Source: Isoetes taiwanensis
Taxonomy: Eukaryota; Streptophyta; Lycopodiopsida; Isoetales; Isoetaceae
DNA: 64,000 nucleotides
Assembly: GCA_021234155.1 (NCBI GenBank)
Contig: JAJEKV010000071.1
Span: forward strand, 186,001-250,000
Reading direction: 5' to 3'
The notes beneath the pieces were generated by a model. That model did no database searches. It saw only the letters and a program-made list of their open reading frames with translations, and had not been told where the DNA came from. Shown one piece after another: positions 33,184 through 43,471 of the stretch; position 1 is the stretch's first letter; each line of letters opens with the position of its first letter. The position numbers and the translations under genes were made by a program.

Positions 33184-35960
33184 TCAATGGCTCTTCGATC
33201 CATGGATTTTCTCTCAAGCTTCTCTTTCGGCTCCTGTCTCCATGTCCTCGCCACCGGCATCTTCCACGCGAGTTTTCTTATCCTTCTTTGGAAGGTACGC
33301 CTTCTTCCTTTCCTGCTCGTTATATCTGAAATTTCTCATCGTTAGTCTTGTGGATCTCGTTGTTCTATTGTTTCCCTTGCTCGCATGGCTTGTTGATGTA
33401 TTTGCATGTTGAATCCTTGGGATGGGCTGTTGGATCTTTGCAAGACGAGTTTGCAGTTTTGATGTCATTATGGTTTAAGTTTGAAGTGGGTGTTTTGCAT
33501 TGTTAGGATATGATGGTTTCGTTTTCTCTTTGGTTTTATTGGTTGCTCTCTGTTGGGTATTACTGCCCGGTTCTTGTTCAATCTTCTGATTTCGCCCTTG
33601 CTTATCTCCTTTGGTTCGGTTTCTCTCTCTCTAACCCATTTTCCGGCTTGAGCCTATCAGCGGATCCGCCATCAGTCCTTCTGGCTCTTAGTTTGCATCC
33701 TCGAATTTACCCCATATGCTGCTCCAGTCCTGCCGAGTTGGTTGCTCTCTGACTTGATTGTGTTTTCCGCTCTCTTATCCAAGCTCTTCGCTTGTCTTGC
33801 TGACCCTTAGCCTGCGCTCTCAAAGTTTTCCTTTTTTACTTCTTCTTATCCTTTTTGTCTGTAGGTCCTCTGTTTTCTCCTTGATTTAGGTTCGATTTAG
33901 CACAACCCTGCTGTCACATCGCCCTATTCCCTTCTTCTGTCGATTTGCTCCCTCCTTGACAGGCCCCGGGTGTTTTGGCACCTTCTTAGGCGGATGGGTG
34001 TTGTTTGACTCCACCACCCATTGGCATGCGGTGGAAGCCCGGCTTTTCTTTCATACTGCTGGCGAACCCGATCCGATAGCTCTGCTCTATCTATGGTATG
34101 TTTTCCTTCAATTCCCCAGTCTTTACTGTTGTAATTACGGCTCTTCTTCTTTAAGGCCCTCTATTTTTATCGGATTTGGGTTGCAGGTCATACATTGCAT
34201 GCTTTTCCTTCACTCGCTTGCATGTATTTTTCTCCATTCATCCTCTCCTCTGGTTCCTACTCGTTGCTCTTTAATATGTTACCCTTACGGTTCCTTTTCC
34301 ACGGTCTTGTTTTCCACTATTGCTTCATTTCCATTCCCTTTGTTGGTCTTTGCAGGCTCGATGTCATTCCCTTGCCCCTTTGTTCCATCACGATCTTCCA
34401 GTTGGTTTTTTCCTCCTTGCACCTCAGGGGATTGCTATGACAACCCACCATCTTTATATATCCCATTTTGGGCGCATTGCATCCTCGGCTCTCAATGCCT
34501 TACAGGTTGAGCAGGCGGACGTTGGTGGCCTGCGGAGTTCTTCCGGGCGGCAACGCTATGCATCCTTTTTGCCATACGTAAAGGTCGATTATTCCGCTCC
34601 TATAGACTTCTAGACCCGGCTCGTGCTCATTCGTTTGGGAACGTTATTCTACTATGGGGGTTTTTCATCGCCGCCCCATTTAGTTCGCCTTGAATTTTTT
34701 CTCATCAACAATGTATCCCCCCCACGTTTCCCACTTATCCGGCGATTTCTTTGGGATTGATAGCGTGATTGTCCTTGCCTTTGGGCGGCGGTTTTGCTCT
34801 GTGCTGTGGCGTCATCTAGATGTCGACACCCTCTGCTGAATAATATGGAATAAAGCATTTGTTTTATGTCCCTTTTCATGTTTTTGGATCCCAAACATTC
34901 TAATGATGAGGTTTTATTGTGGGTTCCTACGTGTTTTTTCTTTTTTTCCATGAGGGGGTTGACTATTTATCTGTTGTTGTTATTATGTATAAGGCAACTA
35001 GGGGATTTTGTAATAAGCGGGTGGTTCTTGACTCGGATGTATATCTTTTCGTGTGTTACTTTTACATTTTTCGTTTTAAGTTGACCATGTGGTTTTTCTA
35101 TATGTGACATTATCTTATGAATTTTATGCTTTCCCATGGTTGTTTCGGATTTTTATCCTTTGCAATTGTGTTTTTATATTGGATTTTGATGCACCGCACT
35201 ATTCAATGGTTGTATGCACTATTAGCGTTGCTTTTTCTTGTTTATGTTCTGGCCATGGTTTACCATGGTTTCATTTCCTTTTATTGCCTATATCATGTTT
35301 TTGATTCTGCCACCTTTGTGGCTTTGTGATTTATTGACAACTATATGCCAGGTTGCACTTTGTCTTTTTTACGTCTATGCATTTTCCACATTACCATGGG
35401 TAGGTTTTTCCTCTTAATCTTATTGCCGCGGTTATTTATCATTCTTTATCATTATTCATCATTCCTGTTGATCACTTGGGGGATTGCATAGACGTGGGCC
35501 TCATTTTATTCACTATATGCATTAACTCGGTTGTTTTTCTTCTCGTGTTCAAACGTTGTTTTTTCCTTGTTTTATGCATACGGGACATTCCCAGGGTTTC
35601 ATTTTTCTTTGTCATGTTATTGTCTATGAGGTGTTTTTGTCCGCCATATGCATGGTTGCACTTTGTTTTTTTTGCCGTGTATGCAGCTTACACACTTCCT
35701 TAGGTTGAAGATTTTCTTCGTGCCCACTGCCTTATGTATCAAGCTATTCCCATTCCCACTCCCTTTGAGGATTGCATAGTTGTTGCATTTACATGCATCC
35801 CACCTTCGATTAACATGGTTTTTGTTTTCTTCGCTATTGTCGTTCTCAAATTTGGCGGCGAGGGCGCCTTCTTCGGAGCTAAATCATCGTGGAGGGCTTG
35901 ACTTGTTTGTTGTGGGGCGACCTTTTCTCAAATCTCGTGGTGGCCAGGCTTTTCTCCGTG
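33184..35960 (+). other. DIRS element leader, pyrimidine-rich, no clear gene
   Basis: The plus strand is strikingly T/C-rich. Many short hydrophobic frames appear on the plus strand, none resembling a known protein. They are best explained as composition rather than genes. Confidence 0.45.
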
Positions 35961-35964
35961 TTTT

Positions 35965-36715
35965 GTTCTCCTAATGTACTCAGGTCAGCGTCAGGTCATG
36001 GCAGGCACTTCCCGGCTCACTTCTCCCTCGGCTTCACTTTCTCCTCATACGGCTGGCTCGTGCAGTTCCTCAAATCAGCAACTGACTTCCTCTCGCTTGA
36101 GCGGACTCTTGGACCCCGAGGTTTCCCTTTCTCCTCACCACCGCCTCTCATTTTAGTTTTATTCTATTTTTCACGGGTCCCCTCGGCCCTTTCTTCCTCC
36201 CTTTTCTCTTCTCTAGCCGGTGCCTTTCCTTTCTTCTCCACTCGGATGGCTCCTCTTTTCTCTTCCTCTTGCACGCATGCACTTCTGCCTCGGCCTTGCA
36301 GTTTCTTCCGCTCCGGTTTCTCACAGGTCTACCCAATTCTTGCGCAGGCTGTGACAGCGGGCCTCGAGACACTCCAAACATTGATGACCCAGGTTGTCGG
36401 TTTCGGGCCAAGCTTGAGCATCTCCAGCAGGACATTAGCGAGCGGGCCGCTTTCGCCCTACACCTTCTTTTGACCCTTTGACTCCATGCGACATTACTGA
36501 GTTTGCATACGCTATGGACACTTTCGTTTCGATGGATTCACGGCCGTCTTGCTATGTTGAAGGGCGCCATTCCCGGACGATGTCTTTGCCGGATGGTGGA
36601 AGAAGATGGCGTTTTGGGATCAAAGAGATGAAATTTGTCCTTATGGCTGATCAACATGGATCACGGCGGTCGCTTTGCAATAAGCGAAGTCCCTAGTTTG
36701 AACTTTCTTGAGACC
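35965..36715 (+). pseudogene. Possible gag-like ORF of DIRS element
   Basis: Ser/Pro-rich start (TSPSASLSPHTAG, SSNQQLTSS) and, after shifts, TPCDITEFAYAMDTFVS and GGRRWRFGIKEMK, with DHGGRFAISEVPSLNF in another frame. Its place before RT fits the first ORF of DIRS elements, but no diagnostic motif is present. Confidence 0.3.
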
Positions 36716-37329
36716 CGGGCAAGCGCAGCGCATCGGGCTAAAATTAAGCCCCGCCCTATCTCGTGCTTCGCGCCGCGTTACCTTCATGCGCCACTTTTCT
36801 TCTTCTACTTCTTCTCCTGCCAATCCCTCCGCCCTTATTTGTACTTTTTTTGTGCTCATTCCGACCTGCCTTCGAAAAATTGTTTTCGTCGCTAGTTCTT
36901 CTATAACGTCGTTCCTCCTTTTTCTCCGCCATTTCCTCAATCTGTACCTCTCAACCCCACTCCTTTGATGGCTTTTCCTCCGCAGCCACATCATCCGACC
37001 CTTCCTCCACCTGCATTGCCTCAGCCTTGGTCTTCTTGAGCCGTTTTAGTTGTTCTTCACTATGTGTTGTATTTCTTTTTGATCATTAATAAATGATATT
37101 ATTTTCTGACGGGTCTCTTTTTGCAGATTGCCAAGTTTTTACCTCTCTTTTACCCCATCTCCCCTTTGATCCTGTGGCTCTCGATTCCTACTATGTTACC
37201 TTATCTGTGCATGGGCGTCTCCTTGCATTTTTACCTTCTTGGCACTCTATCTCTGCCAATCCTCTTGTATTGTCTTGGATCCAGTATGGTTATGCTCTTC
37301 CTTGGGCCCAGGGACCTCCACCTCAACCA

Positions 37330-37965
37330 TTTCTTCGCCCCAACCTTTCCTCTGTCGTCACATATTCCTTTTTTGGATTCTGCCATTCAAGACCTTTTCG
37401 TTAGGGTGCTTTATGCGGGGTCCCATCTTGTCCCTTTTACTCTCCCCTTGGCGTTGTGATAAAGGCGACCACAAGTTCCGTTTGATTCTAGACTTAGCTA
37501 TCTTAACTCCTTTTTATGCGTTCCTTCTTTTTAGATTTAAGAGTTGCTTTCTAATGCTTTGTCCCGTCCTTCAACCCGGATTTTTCTCTTTACGTTGGAT
37601 CTGAAATCCGGTTACCATCATGTTCCCATCTGGCCTCCTCATCACACTTTTTTGGGTTTTCAGTTTGACTACCACTTTTTTGTCTTCACTATGCTACCTT
37701 TTGGCCTGGCCTCTGCTCCTTTTGTCTTTACCAAATTGATGGCGGTTAATTACGCCATTGGAGAGTAGGTGATACGTTTGCACCCCTTATATGGATGATT
37801 TCCTTTTTTAACACTTTCAAAGATGACCCTAGTTCTCTTCAACATCGCATCATTTCTGATTTGCAATATCTTTGGTTTTCTCATTGCTTGGCCTAAATGT
37901 AGTCTGCGTTTGTCACCGCAATTTTCCTCGGATTTCTCCTTGATGCTTCTGCTATGGTTATTTGC
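37330..37965 (+). pseudogene. DIRS-type reverse transcriptase
   Basis: RT blocks in order over several frames: HKFRLILDL (about 37,475), LDLKSGYHHVPIWP (37,595), FLGFQFDYHFFVFTMLPFGL (37,648-37,707), ASAPFVFTKLMA, the catalytic PYMDDFLF (37,785-37,808) and FLGFLLDASAMVICLS (about 37,930). The LPFGLASAPFVFTKL wording and Y-M-DD site are those of the DIRS/Ngaro RT group, not of Ty1/Ty3 or LINE RTs. At least three frameshifts. Confidence 0.8.
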
Positions 37966-38029
37966 CTATCTTCCAAGAAATTAACCAAGTTTTTCACCTC
38001 TCCTCTTCAAGGTCTTTCCTCTTTCTCAT

Positions 38030-38722
38030 CTTACATCACGTCACCTCGCCAAATTCTTGGGTTTTCTCCAGTCCCTTCGCATTGTTTTCGGTTCCCTTGT
38101 CTCCGCTTTAACCTTCTTTTCTTATCGCCTTATTCAACCTTGTCACTAGGATGCCCCTATTTCTTTATCCTCTTTAGCCCGCATGGAATTTGTATTATGA
38201 ATCCGTCGCCTCTTCTTTGAGTTTTAACCCCCTGTTCCCCCCCAAGCGTCCTTCTGTATCATCCTTGGTTTCGGCGCCCAATTCATTTTGGTTGGGGGGG
38301 TGGCTCCTTCTCCCGGGACAGGGCAGCTTGAATTTTTGTTGGCCTTTTCGAATCGGAACTTTCTCATTCTTCCACTTGGCGGCACTCTTAGCTTTTCTAT
38401 CAAGTTTTCTTTCGGCCTTTTTCTCCATGCTTTCGCTGGTCAGCGTGCGTGGGGATAATTTGAATGTTGCCACCATTCTCCAAAAAGGGGCTCCTCTTAA
38501 GATATTTATTTTCTCACCTTAGAGATCTTCCTCCTTTGTTTCACTTTTCCATCTCCTTGGGCTGTCCATAAATTCAGCTCCCAAAGCGAATGGGCCGATT
38601 ATCTTTCTCGCCTTCCTCAATCTGATGAGTTTGCCGCTAGCGCCCGTGGTGTTTTCGCTATATTAATTCTTTGTGGGGCCCGCATCATGTTGATCGTTTT
38701 GCCTCTCCCCTTAACCACAACC
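38030..38722 (+). pseudogene. DIRS-type RNase H and C-terminal extension
   Basis: ILGF with LRIVFGSLVSAL (about 38,055-38,110), GGWLLLPGQGSLNF (38,300), LAALLAFLSSFLSAFF and a DNLNVATILQKGA block (38,450-38,490) give the Glu and Asp-Asn parts of RNase H. They are followed by WADYLSRLPQSDEF (38,590) and HHVDRFASPLNHN (38,685-38,722). The AD-x-LSR then VDRFAS-x-x-N order is characteristic of DIRS-type RT-RNase H proteins. Confidence 0.75.
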
Positions 38723-38759
38723 GTTTATAATACTCGGTTAGCATATCCGCGCTTGCATT

Positions 38760-40045
38760 CCCCGATTCTTTTACTTATGATTGGCACCTCTTTAACAATT
38801 TTTGTTTTCCTCAGCCCTCCTTAGTTGGCGTTTTTTACACCATGCGGCGTGGTCATGCTCGTATTACTCGGTGGTTCTTCATTGGCATACGCACCATGGT
38901 GGCCCTTGCTCGCCGGGATCGGCGTGGGCATCTTTATTAAAGAATTTATGTTTTTGATGCATTTTGGTTTGGCTTTTATTGCCCCATATATCGGCAACCT
39001 TTGCTCAATGCGCGTCATGTAGCTCTTTATGTTTTTCGTTGTCGAATTTTGAACAAAGTTAACATGGTTTTATGTTGTTTGTGGCGGCTACCTCTCTCTG
39101 CTCACTCCCGAGGGAGGTCTCCTTTCCTTGTTCCTTCGACTTTATCTTTGGTCTTTTCCTCCGCCCCATCTACTCTCGGCTTACATGGCTATGTTCGCCC
39201 GCTTTGTTGCCAATTGCCGTCGCATCTTTGTTTCCCTATCTCCACTTCCTCCCTTTGTCGTTGCGGCATTTTTAAGCCTCTCTTCATCAGCCTCATATGT
39301 CCCCTCGTCCATTACTTTCCCGGCCGACCATATCTTCTTCCATCAAATTTTCAACCTTCCATCTCCCGCCATTTTACCTTTACGTAAGTTGGCTCGTCAG
39401 TCCACCTCTGCCCCCTGGTACCTTTCTTCCTCTCCTCCCTCGGCATATGCAGCTCTTGTTCTCTCCCTTGGCGCATCCCACGGCTCCATTTCCCTCATTT
39501 GGCCCTTTTGCCCTCGTCATGCTTCCACTGCTTTGCTTTGCGCATCTCGGGGCCCACTGCCCTCAATTGCGTGATCTTTCTTTTTCATTTGTCTCCGTTG
39601 ATGTTTCTTATTACGCCATTCTGGCAGAGACCAACACGTGATCGCCACAATTTTTCTTAGCTTCAAACTGCCCGGGTATTTCATACGCCCGTCACTATCC
39701 TTCAGCGCCTCATTTCCACCGGTTCTTATTATCTCCTCGATCCTCCGTCCGGCTGCCCTCTTTTTCGTTCCTCTCCTTCCTCTCGTCCCTTATCCTATCC
39801 CCCGTCATGGTGGAGGAGTGTCTTCGCTATCGGCGGATCCATCCCAATATGGTACACACATCACGCTTTCGTGGTGGCGGGGGCCTGCGGCGAAGCTAGC
39901 GGCTTCGGGGTTCCACATGATCGCTGCCCTCCGCGATGCATTTGGCGCTCCTCTTCTTCTCATTTCCAAGCTACGTGCCGACCCAACTCAACACTTGAAG
40001 GTTTCGGCGGCCAGGCTTATAGTTGAGGAAGTTCTGCGGTAGTCG
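38760..40045 (+). pseudogene. Tyrosine recombinase of DIRS element
   Basis: Downstream of RNase H. The clearest part is near 39,865-39,990, where pieces in three frames combine to an R-x-GG-A-x-x-LAASG-V/F-P/H-x-x-x-IAAL-G run. This fits the R-x-x-GG-A, G-x-x-x-x-x-I-x-x-x-GRW block of tyrosine recombinases that carries the second Arg. Earlier hydrophobic helix-rich pieces (MAMFARFVANCRRIF) would be the N-terminal half. The catalytic Tyr was not pinned down. Such recombinases join the circular cDNA into the genome. Confidence 0.5.
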
Positions 40046-40046
40046 G

Positions 40047-40201
40047 CGGTTTTGTATCTCTTGGAGGTCCCTTCCCATAATAGCATCGATCGAGCCATCG
40101 GATTCGCCGATATTGGGAAGGGGCCGAGCTGACCATTTCCTCTTTGGGACCCGGTTATCAGTGTTCTCATAAAGGCTGACTCTTCTTCTATTCTCGTTGC
40201 T
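40047..40201 (+). repeat. DIRS internal junction-like repeat
   Basis: CGGTTTTGTATCTCTTGGAG then GTCCCTTCCCA (40,047-40,077) matches the right end of the element (40,971-41,003). It runs directly into TAATAGCATCGATCGAGCC (40,077-40,201), which matches the left repeat. The right and left ends are thus fused here, as in a circle junction or internal complementary region. Confidence 0.7.
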
Positions 40202-40349
40202 TCCCTTCCTTCCCGCCCTGCTGCGTGGGGGCATGAGTCTTTTTCATTTATATTTCTTGTTCATGCACTCTTTGTTGTTCTCCCCTTTTGGGTATTGCTA
40301 TTATCATGTTTTCTTTTCATCGGCATCCTGCCGCCTTATTCTCAACCTG

Positions 40350-40765
40350 CGGGTGATGCTGTTTATTTCCACCTCGAGGGTGATGCATATTTTCACATAA
40401 TGGTTCTCCACCCGTTGGGTGATGCTTTTCCACCCTATGGGTGATGCTCTCTCTTTTCTGTTATGTTCTTTTTCATTTGCTTTCATCACTCATGTCTTGG
40501 GAACTTCTTGGTGCAGCTTGTTTCCTCATCGCCATGCATGTCTGCTTTCTCTAACCATTCATGGGTGTTTTTTAGGGGTTCTTTTGTGTTGCTTGTAGGA
40601 TTCCGCCATCTTCTGGGGTCCTGCTATATTTCTGTTCACCATCAACCCATCTCCTTCGGTTCTCCATGCGACACATTCGAGGTTTTCGCCGTCTTCTGGG
40701 GTCCTGCTATATTTGTGTTCGCCATCAGCCCATCTCTTTCCGTTCTCCAGGCAACACATTCAAGG
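40350..40765 (+). repeat. Tandem repeats in DIRS 3' region
   Basis: GGGTGATGCT occurs four times (about 40,351-40,450). Then an approximately 80-bp unit is duplicated: CGCCATCTTCTGGGGTCCTG in the first copy, CGCCGTCTTCTGGGGTCCTG in the second, each followed by CTATATTT, starting near 40,604 and 40,687. Confidence 0.7.
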
Positions 40766-41006
40766 TTGTTGGCGACCATTTCTCATTAGGGTTTTCCTCG
40801 AAAACCCAAAAGGGCGGGGTTTTTTATCCCGATGAGAAGTTATCGCCATTACCCTTCTATATTGCCTATGCGCATTTTCTGTTTGCGGGGTAGTCCGATA
40901 TTGTTCCTATGGTCGGCTACCTCTCTCTATTCTTCAAAACGTTGTATACTGTGATGAATGACAAGCCTGGCCGGTTTTGTGTCTCTTGTGAGTCCCTTCC
41001 CAGAAT

Positions 41007-42336
41007 GCGCACCTTGGAGTCGCGCCAACAACTCTGGGATCAGAGGAAGTGGATATCGATTTGGCACTGTGATTTTATTAAGGCCACGATAATCAACGAC
41101 CAGACGCAACGAATCATCATTCTTTTTGACAAAGAAGATAGGCACTCTAGCAGGGGATTGAGAATGTCGAATGAAACTAGTGGCTAGATTCTCTTCAATA
41201 TAATCCCGCAAAACTTTCAACTCAGCAGGAGATAGACCATATATCGGACCATATGGCGGCATTGTCCGGGCTGCAAATCAATAGGACAATCGTATGAACG
41301 ATGCTCTGGAAGCTTGCTGGCCTTGACTTTGTCAAAAACATCAGAGAAGTCGCCATATTTATCTGGGAGCATTGGAGCAGACTTCACTGGTGCCGAGCTA
41401 GGCGACGGGTGAACCTGGATTGCAGATACCGAACTTAGATCTTGCCTTCCAGATTTAACGAACTTGCGAAGAGAAATCTTCGAGGTACGAAACTGAGGAT
41501 GTGAAGAAGCCTCTACAGAAGCAGAAGCAGGAACATGAGCAGAAACAGGAGTAGGAGCAGGGGCAACTGGAACAGAAACTGGAGCAGGGACCGAAGCAAG
41601 AACTGGAGTAGGAGAAAAAGCAGGAACTGGAATTGGAGCAAGAGCATAAACTGGAGCTGGAGCTGGAGCTAGGACATCATCGAGAATATGATCAGAGTCT
41701 GGGGCATGAACTGGAGCAGAGGCAAGATTCGAATCAGAACATGGAGTAGAAACAGGAACAACAAGGATGGAATCAGGGGCCCACGATACTGCACGGATCG
41801 AAGTCGATGTTGGTATAGAGACTTGAACTGCAGATGAACTGGAACTAAAGCTAGAACCAGCAAATCGAAATGATCTAGTACGCCAATCAATCTGTGAGTT
41901 ATGTAACTCGAGCGAGGGCAGACCCAAGACTATTGGCACATGTGGGCTAGCGATGAGATTGAAGGAAATACTACAAGAAACTCCCTGGAACAAAACCTGA
42001 TGAGGCGCAGTACATTCTGTGACTGCACTCGAGGAGTTTCCCGTTCATTAATCACTTCGACAGGATGGGGTTGCTCAACCTTGCTTCTAGGGATGGTGTG
42101 CTACGCACTATCCATAAAGCAAGCATTTGCACCACAATCAAGTTGCGCCAATGCTTCCAATCTTTCAACCTCTGATTTCAATGATATAGAGATGAAGAAT
42201 GCCTTGCTAACCTTATCTGATGGAATAAATATGTCAAGAAGTATGGAAGGAGTCTGAGACAAAGCGGCCAGCCGACGAGAGACTCCTACTACTCGGACCG
42301 GCCCCTGAAAATTTTCAACTGATTTGGGCACCTAAC
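41007..42336 (-). pseudogene. Chromovirus copy 1: protease, linker and RT (5' part)
   Basis: Protease: ALAQLDCGANACFMD, a Cys variant of the D-S/T-G-A site, near 42,105-42,150. It is followed by HVPIVLGLPSLELHN and a Pro/Ala/Val-rich linker (41,480-41,720). RT begins at 41,262 ([20 protein letters not shown], then [20 protein letters not shown] and [14 protein letters not shown]) and stops exactly where the DIRS-like element begins. RT resumes at about 32,050. Gag is absent; a TTAAGTTAA-rich element lies just upstream. Confidence 0.8.
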
Positions 42337-42630
42337 TATATTGTTACCCTTTTATTACTTAACAGTTAGGTTAAGTTAGTGCTTAACCGAGTTAAGTGTA
42401 CCTCTCCTAGGTCACTTAACTTCTAGTTTAAAATAAGGGGAACAGTTAAAGTTTTAACTTAACTTAACTTAACTATTATCAGTATGAAAGTGGCCTAGTT
42501 AAGTTAACCATAGTTAAAATTTAACCAAGTCCTAACTTAACTGGTAGTAACTTAAGTGTTAGTGTGAAAGCAAGTTTTCTTTATTTGCCCTATTTAACCT
42601 AACTTAACCGCTAGTGGAAATTGACCCTTA
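42337..42630. mobile_element. TTAAGTTAA-rich MITE-like element
   Basis: About 290 bp dominated by AGTTAAGTTA and its complement, ending GCTAGTGGAAATTGACCCTTAA. A relative lies at 53,800-54,115 (ending GGCGAGTGGGAAATAGCCCT). It is highly palindromic with no coding capacity. The ends are approximate. Confidence 0.5.
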
Positions 42631-43471
42631 ATCCACTTCATGGAATCATAAGCTAAGAAGAAGAGAACAAGGCTGATGTGCTCAAAAATGTATTTATCTT
42701 TATGGAACCTTTATATAATTGGATCGTTAGGCTGCAAAATCAAAATCAAAACTAACTTAGAATATAGGCTCTTTCAATAGCATTAGAACCCACCACATAT
42801 CACACTAGCATGAAGACGCACGAATGTAACAACTCCGTGTGGACACAATTGTCAAGTCTCTGGACAGAACTGTGAAGTCAATTTGGGTTCTAAGAATCAC
42901 GCTTTTTTACCTTATACCATGTGGCAGCATCTTATGAGAACATATCTAAAATTCTTTGGAAAAGAAGAAAGAAAGGATAGCTAGCACTTTGTATGTCACA
43001 CACATGGCAACATCCTATGAAAAAATATGGTAGTCCCCTAAATGTCCCAAGAGAGACTTGAACACAAGACCTCTTTATCGAACCAAAAGGAAAGCTTTTT
43101 ATCTCCAAAAGGAAAGCTTTTTATCTTCAGCCTCAACTGTGCGCAAGTGTCTTGGATTTTCTTGAGCATAGAGGGGGAATGGATGGTGGCTATTAGGTTT
43201 GAACTAGCTAATGAGATAGGGAGCACGGAATTACAAGATTTACAATTAAAATTATATAAACTTGTTGGCTATTCTCATATCGTGTCTCCAATATGCATTT
43301 TGTTCATGGTGCGGGAGAAACATTTATTCACATGAGTTGAGAAAGCATCTCTTGCACAATAGGAGCATGGTTGCCTCTTATTTATATAAAGGCTCTGCTT
43401 GTTATTACAAGTACTTTTCTAGGTTGGTTTCAAGGTTGAAGCCAAAAACGTTCACCCAAATTTCCAGTCGG
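42631..43471. other. Intergenic, 3' side of phosphorylase; SINE-like block
   Basis: No gene. Near 43,040-43,095 the reverse strand reads TAAAGAGGTCTTGTGTTCAA, like the B-box area at 8,345-8,375. A 22-base tandem duplication (AAGGAAAGCTTTTTATC) sits at 43,088-43,130. The phosphorylase 3' UTR must begin left of 43,472. Confidence 0.4.

Larger units (their letters stand above)
33055..41006 (+). mobile_element. DIRS-like tyrosine-recombinase retrotransposon
   Basis: An element of about 8 kb inserted in the RT of chromovirus copy 1, opposite in strand. In order it shows a possible gag, a DIRS-type RT (37.4-37.96 kb), RNase H (38.2-38.72 kb) and tyrosine recombinase remains (39.1-40.0 kb). It has no LTRs or integrase. 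Its ends show a direct repeat of about 125 bp (33,055-33,183 and 40,077-40,201) and a 15-base sequence, ATTCTGGGAAGGGAC, at the left (33,087). The exact reverse complement of that sequence is at the right end (40,992-41,006). A third partial copy is internal, next to 40,070. Such layouts are typical of DIRS elements, which integrate as circles without target duplications. The frame is broken by many indels. Confidence 0.75.

Noticed and set aside
33500-35700. Numerous hydrophobic plus-strand frames looking like membrane proteins
   Set aside because: They follow from the T/C-rich strand (Phe, Leu, Ser, Val codons), lack conserved motifs and lie inside the DIRS-like element.
36148-36994. Charged minus-strand frames opposite the DIRS gag region
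   Set aside because: They mirror the pyrimidine-rich sense strand, giving Arg/Glu/Lys-rich shadows with no motif.
37093-38000. RT as a Ty3 or pararetrovirus RT
   Set aside because: LPFGLASAPFVFTKL, PYMDDFLF and the downstream VDRFAS block fit DIRS-type RT/RNase H, and no integrase or movement protein is present.
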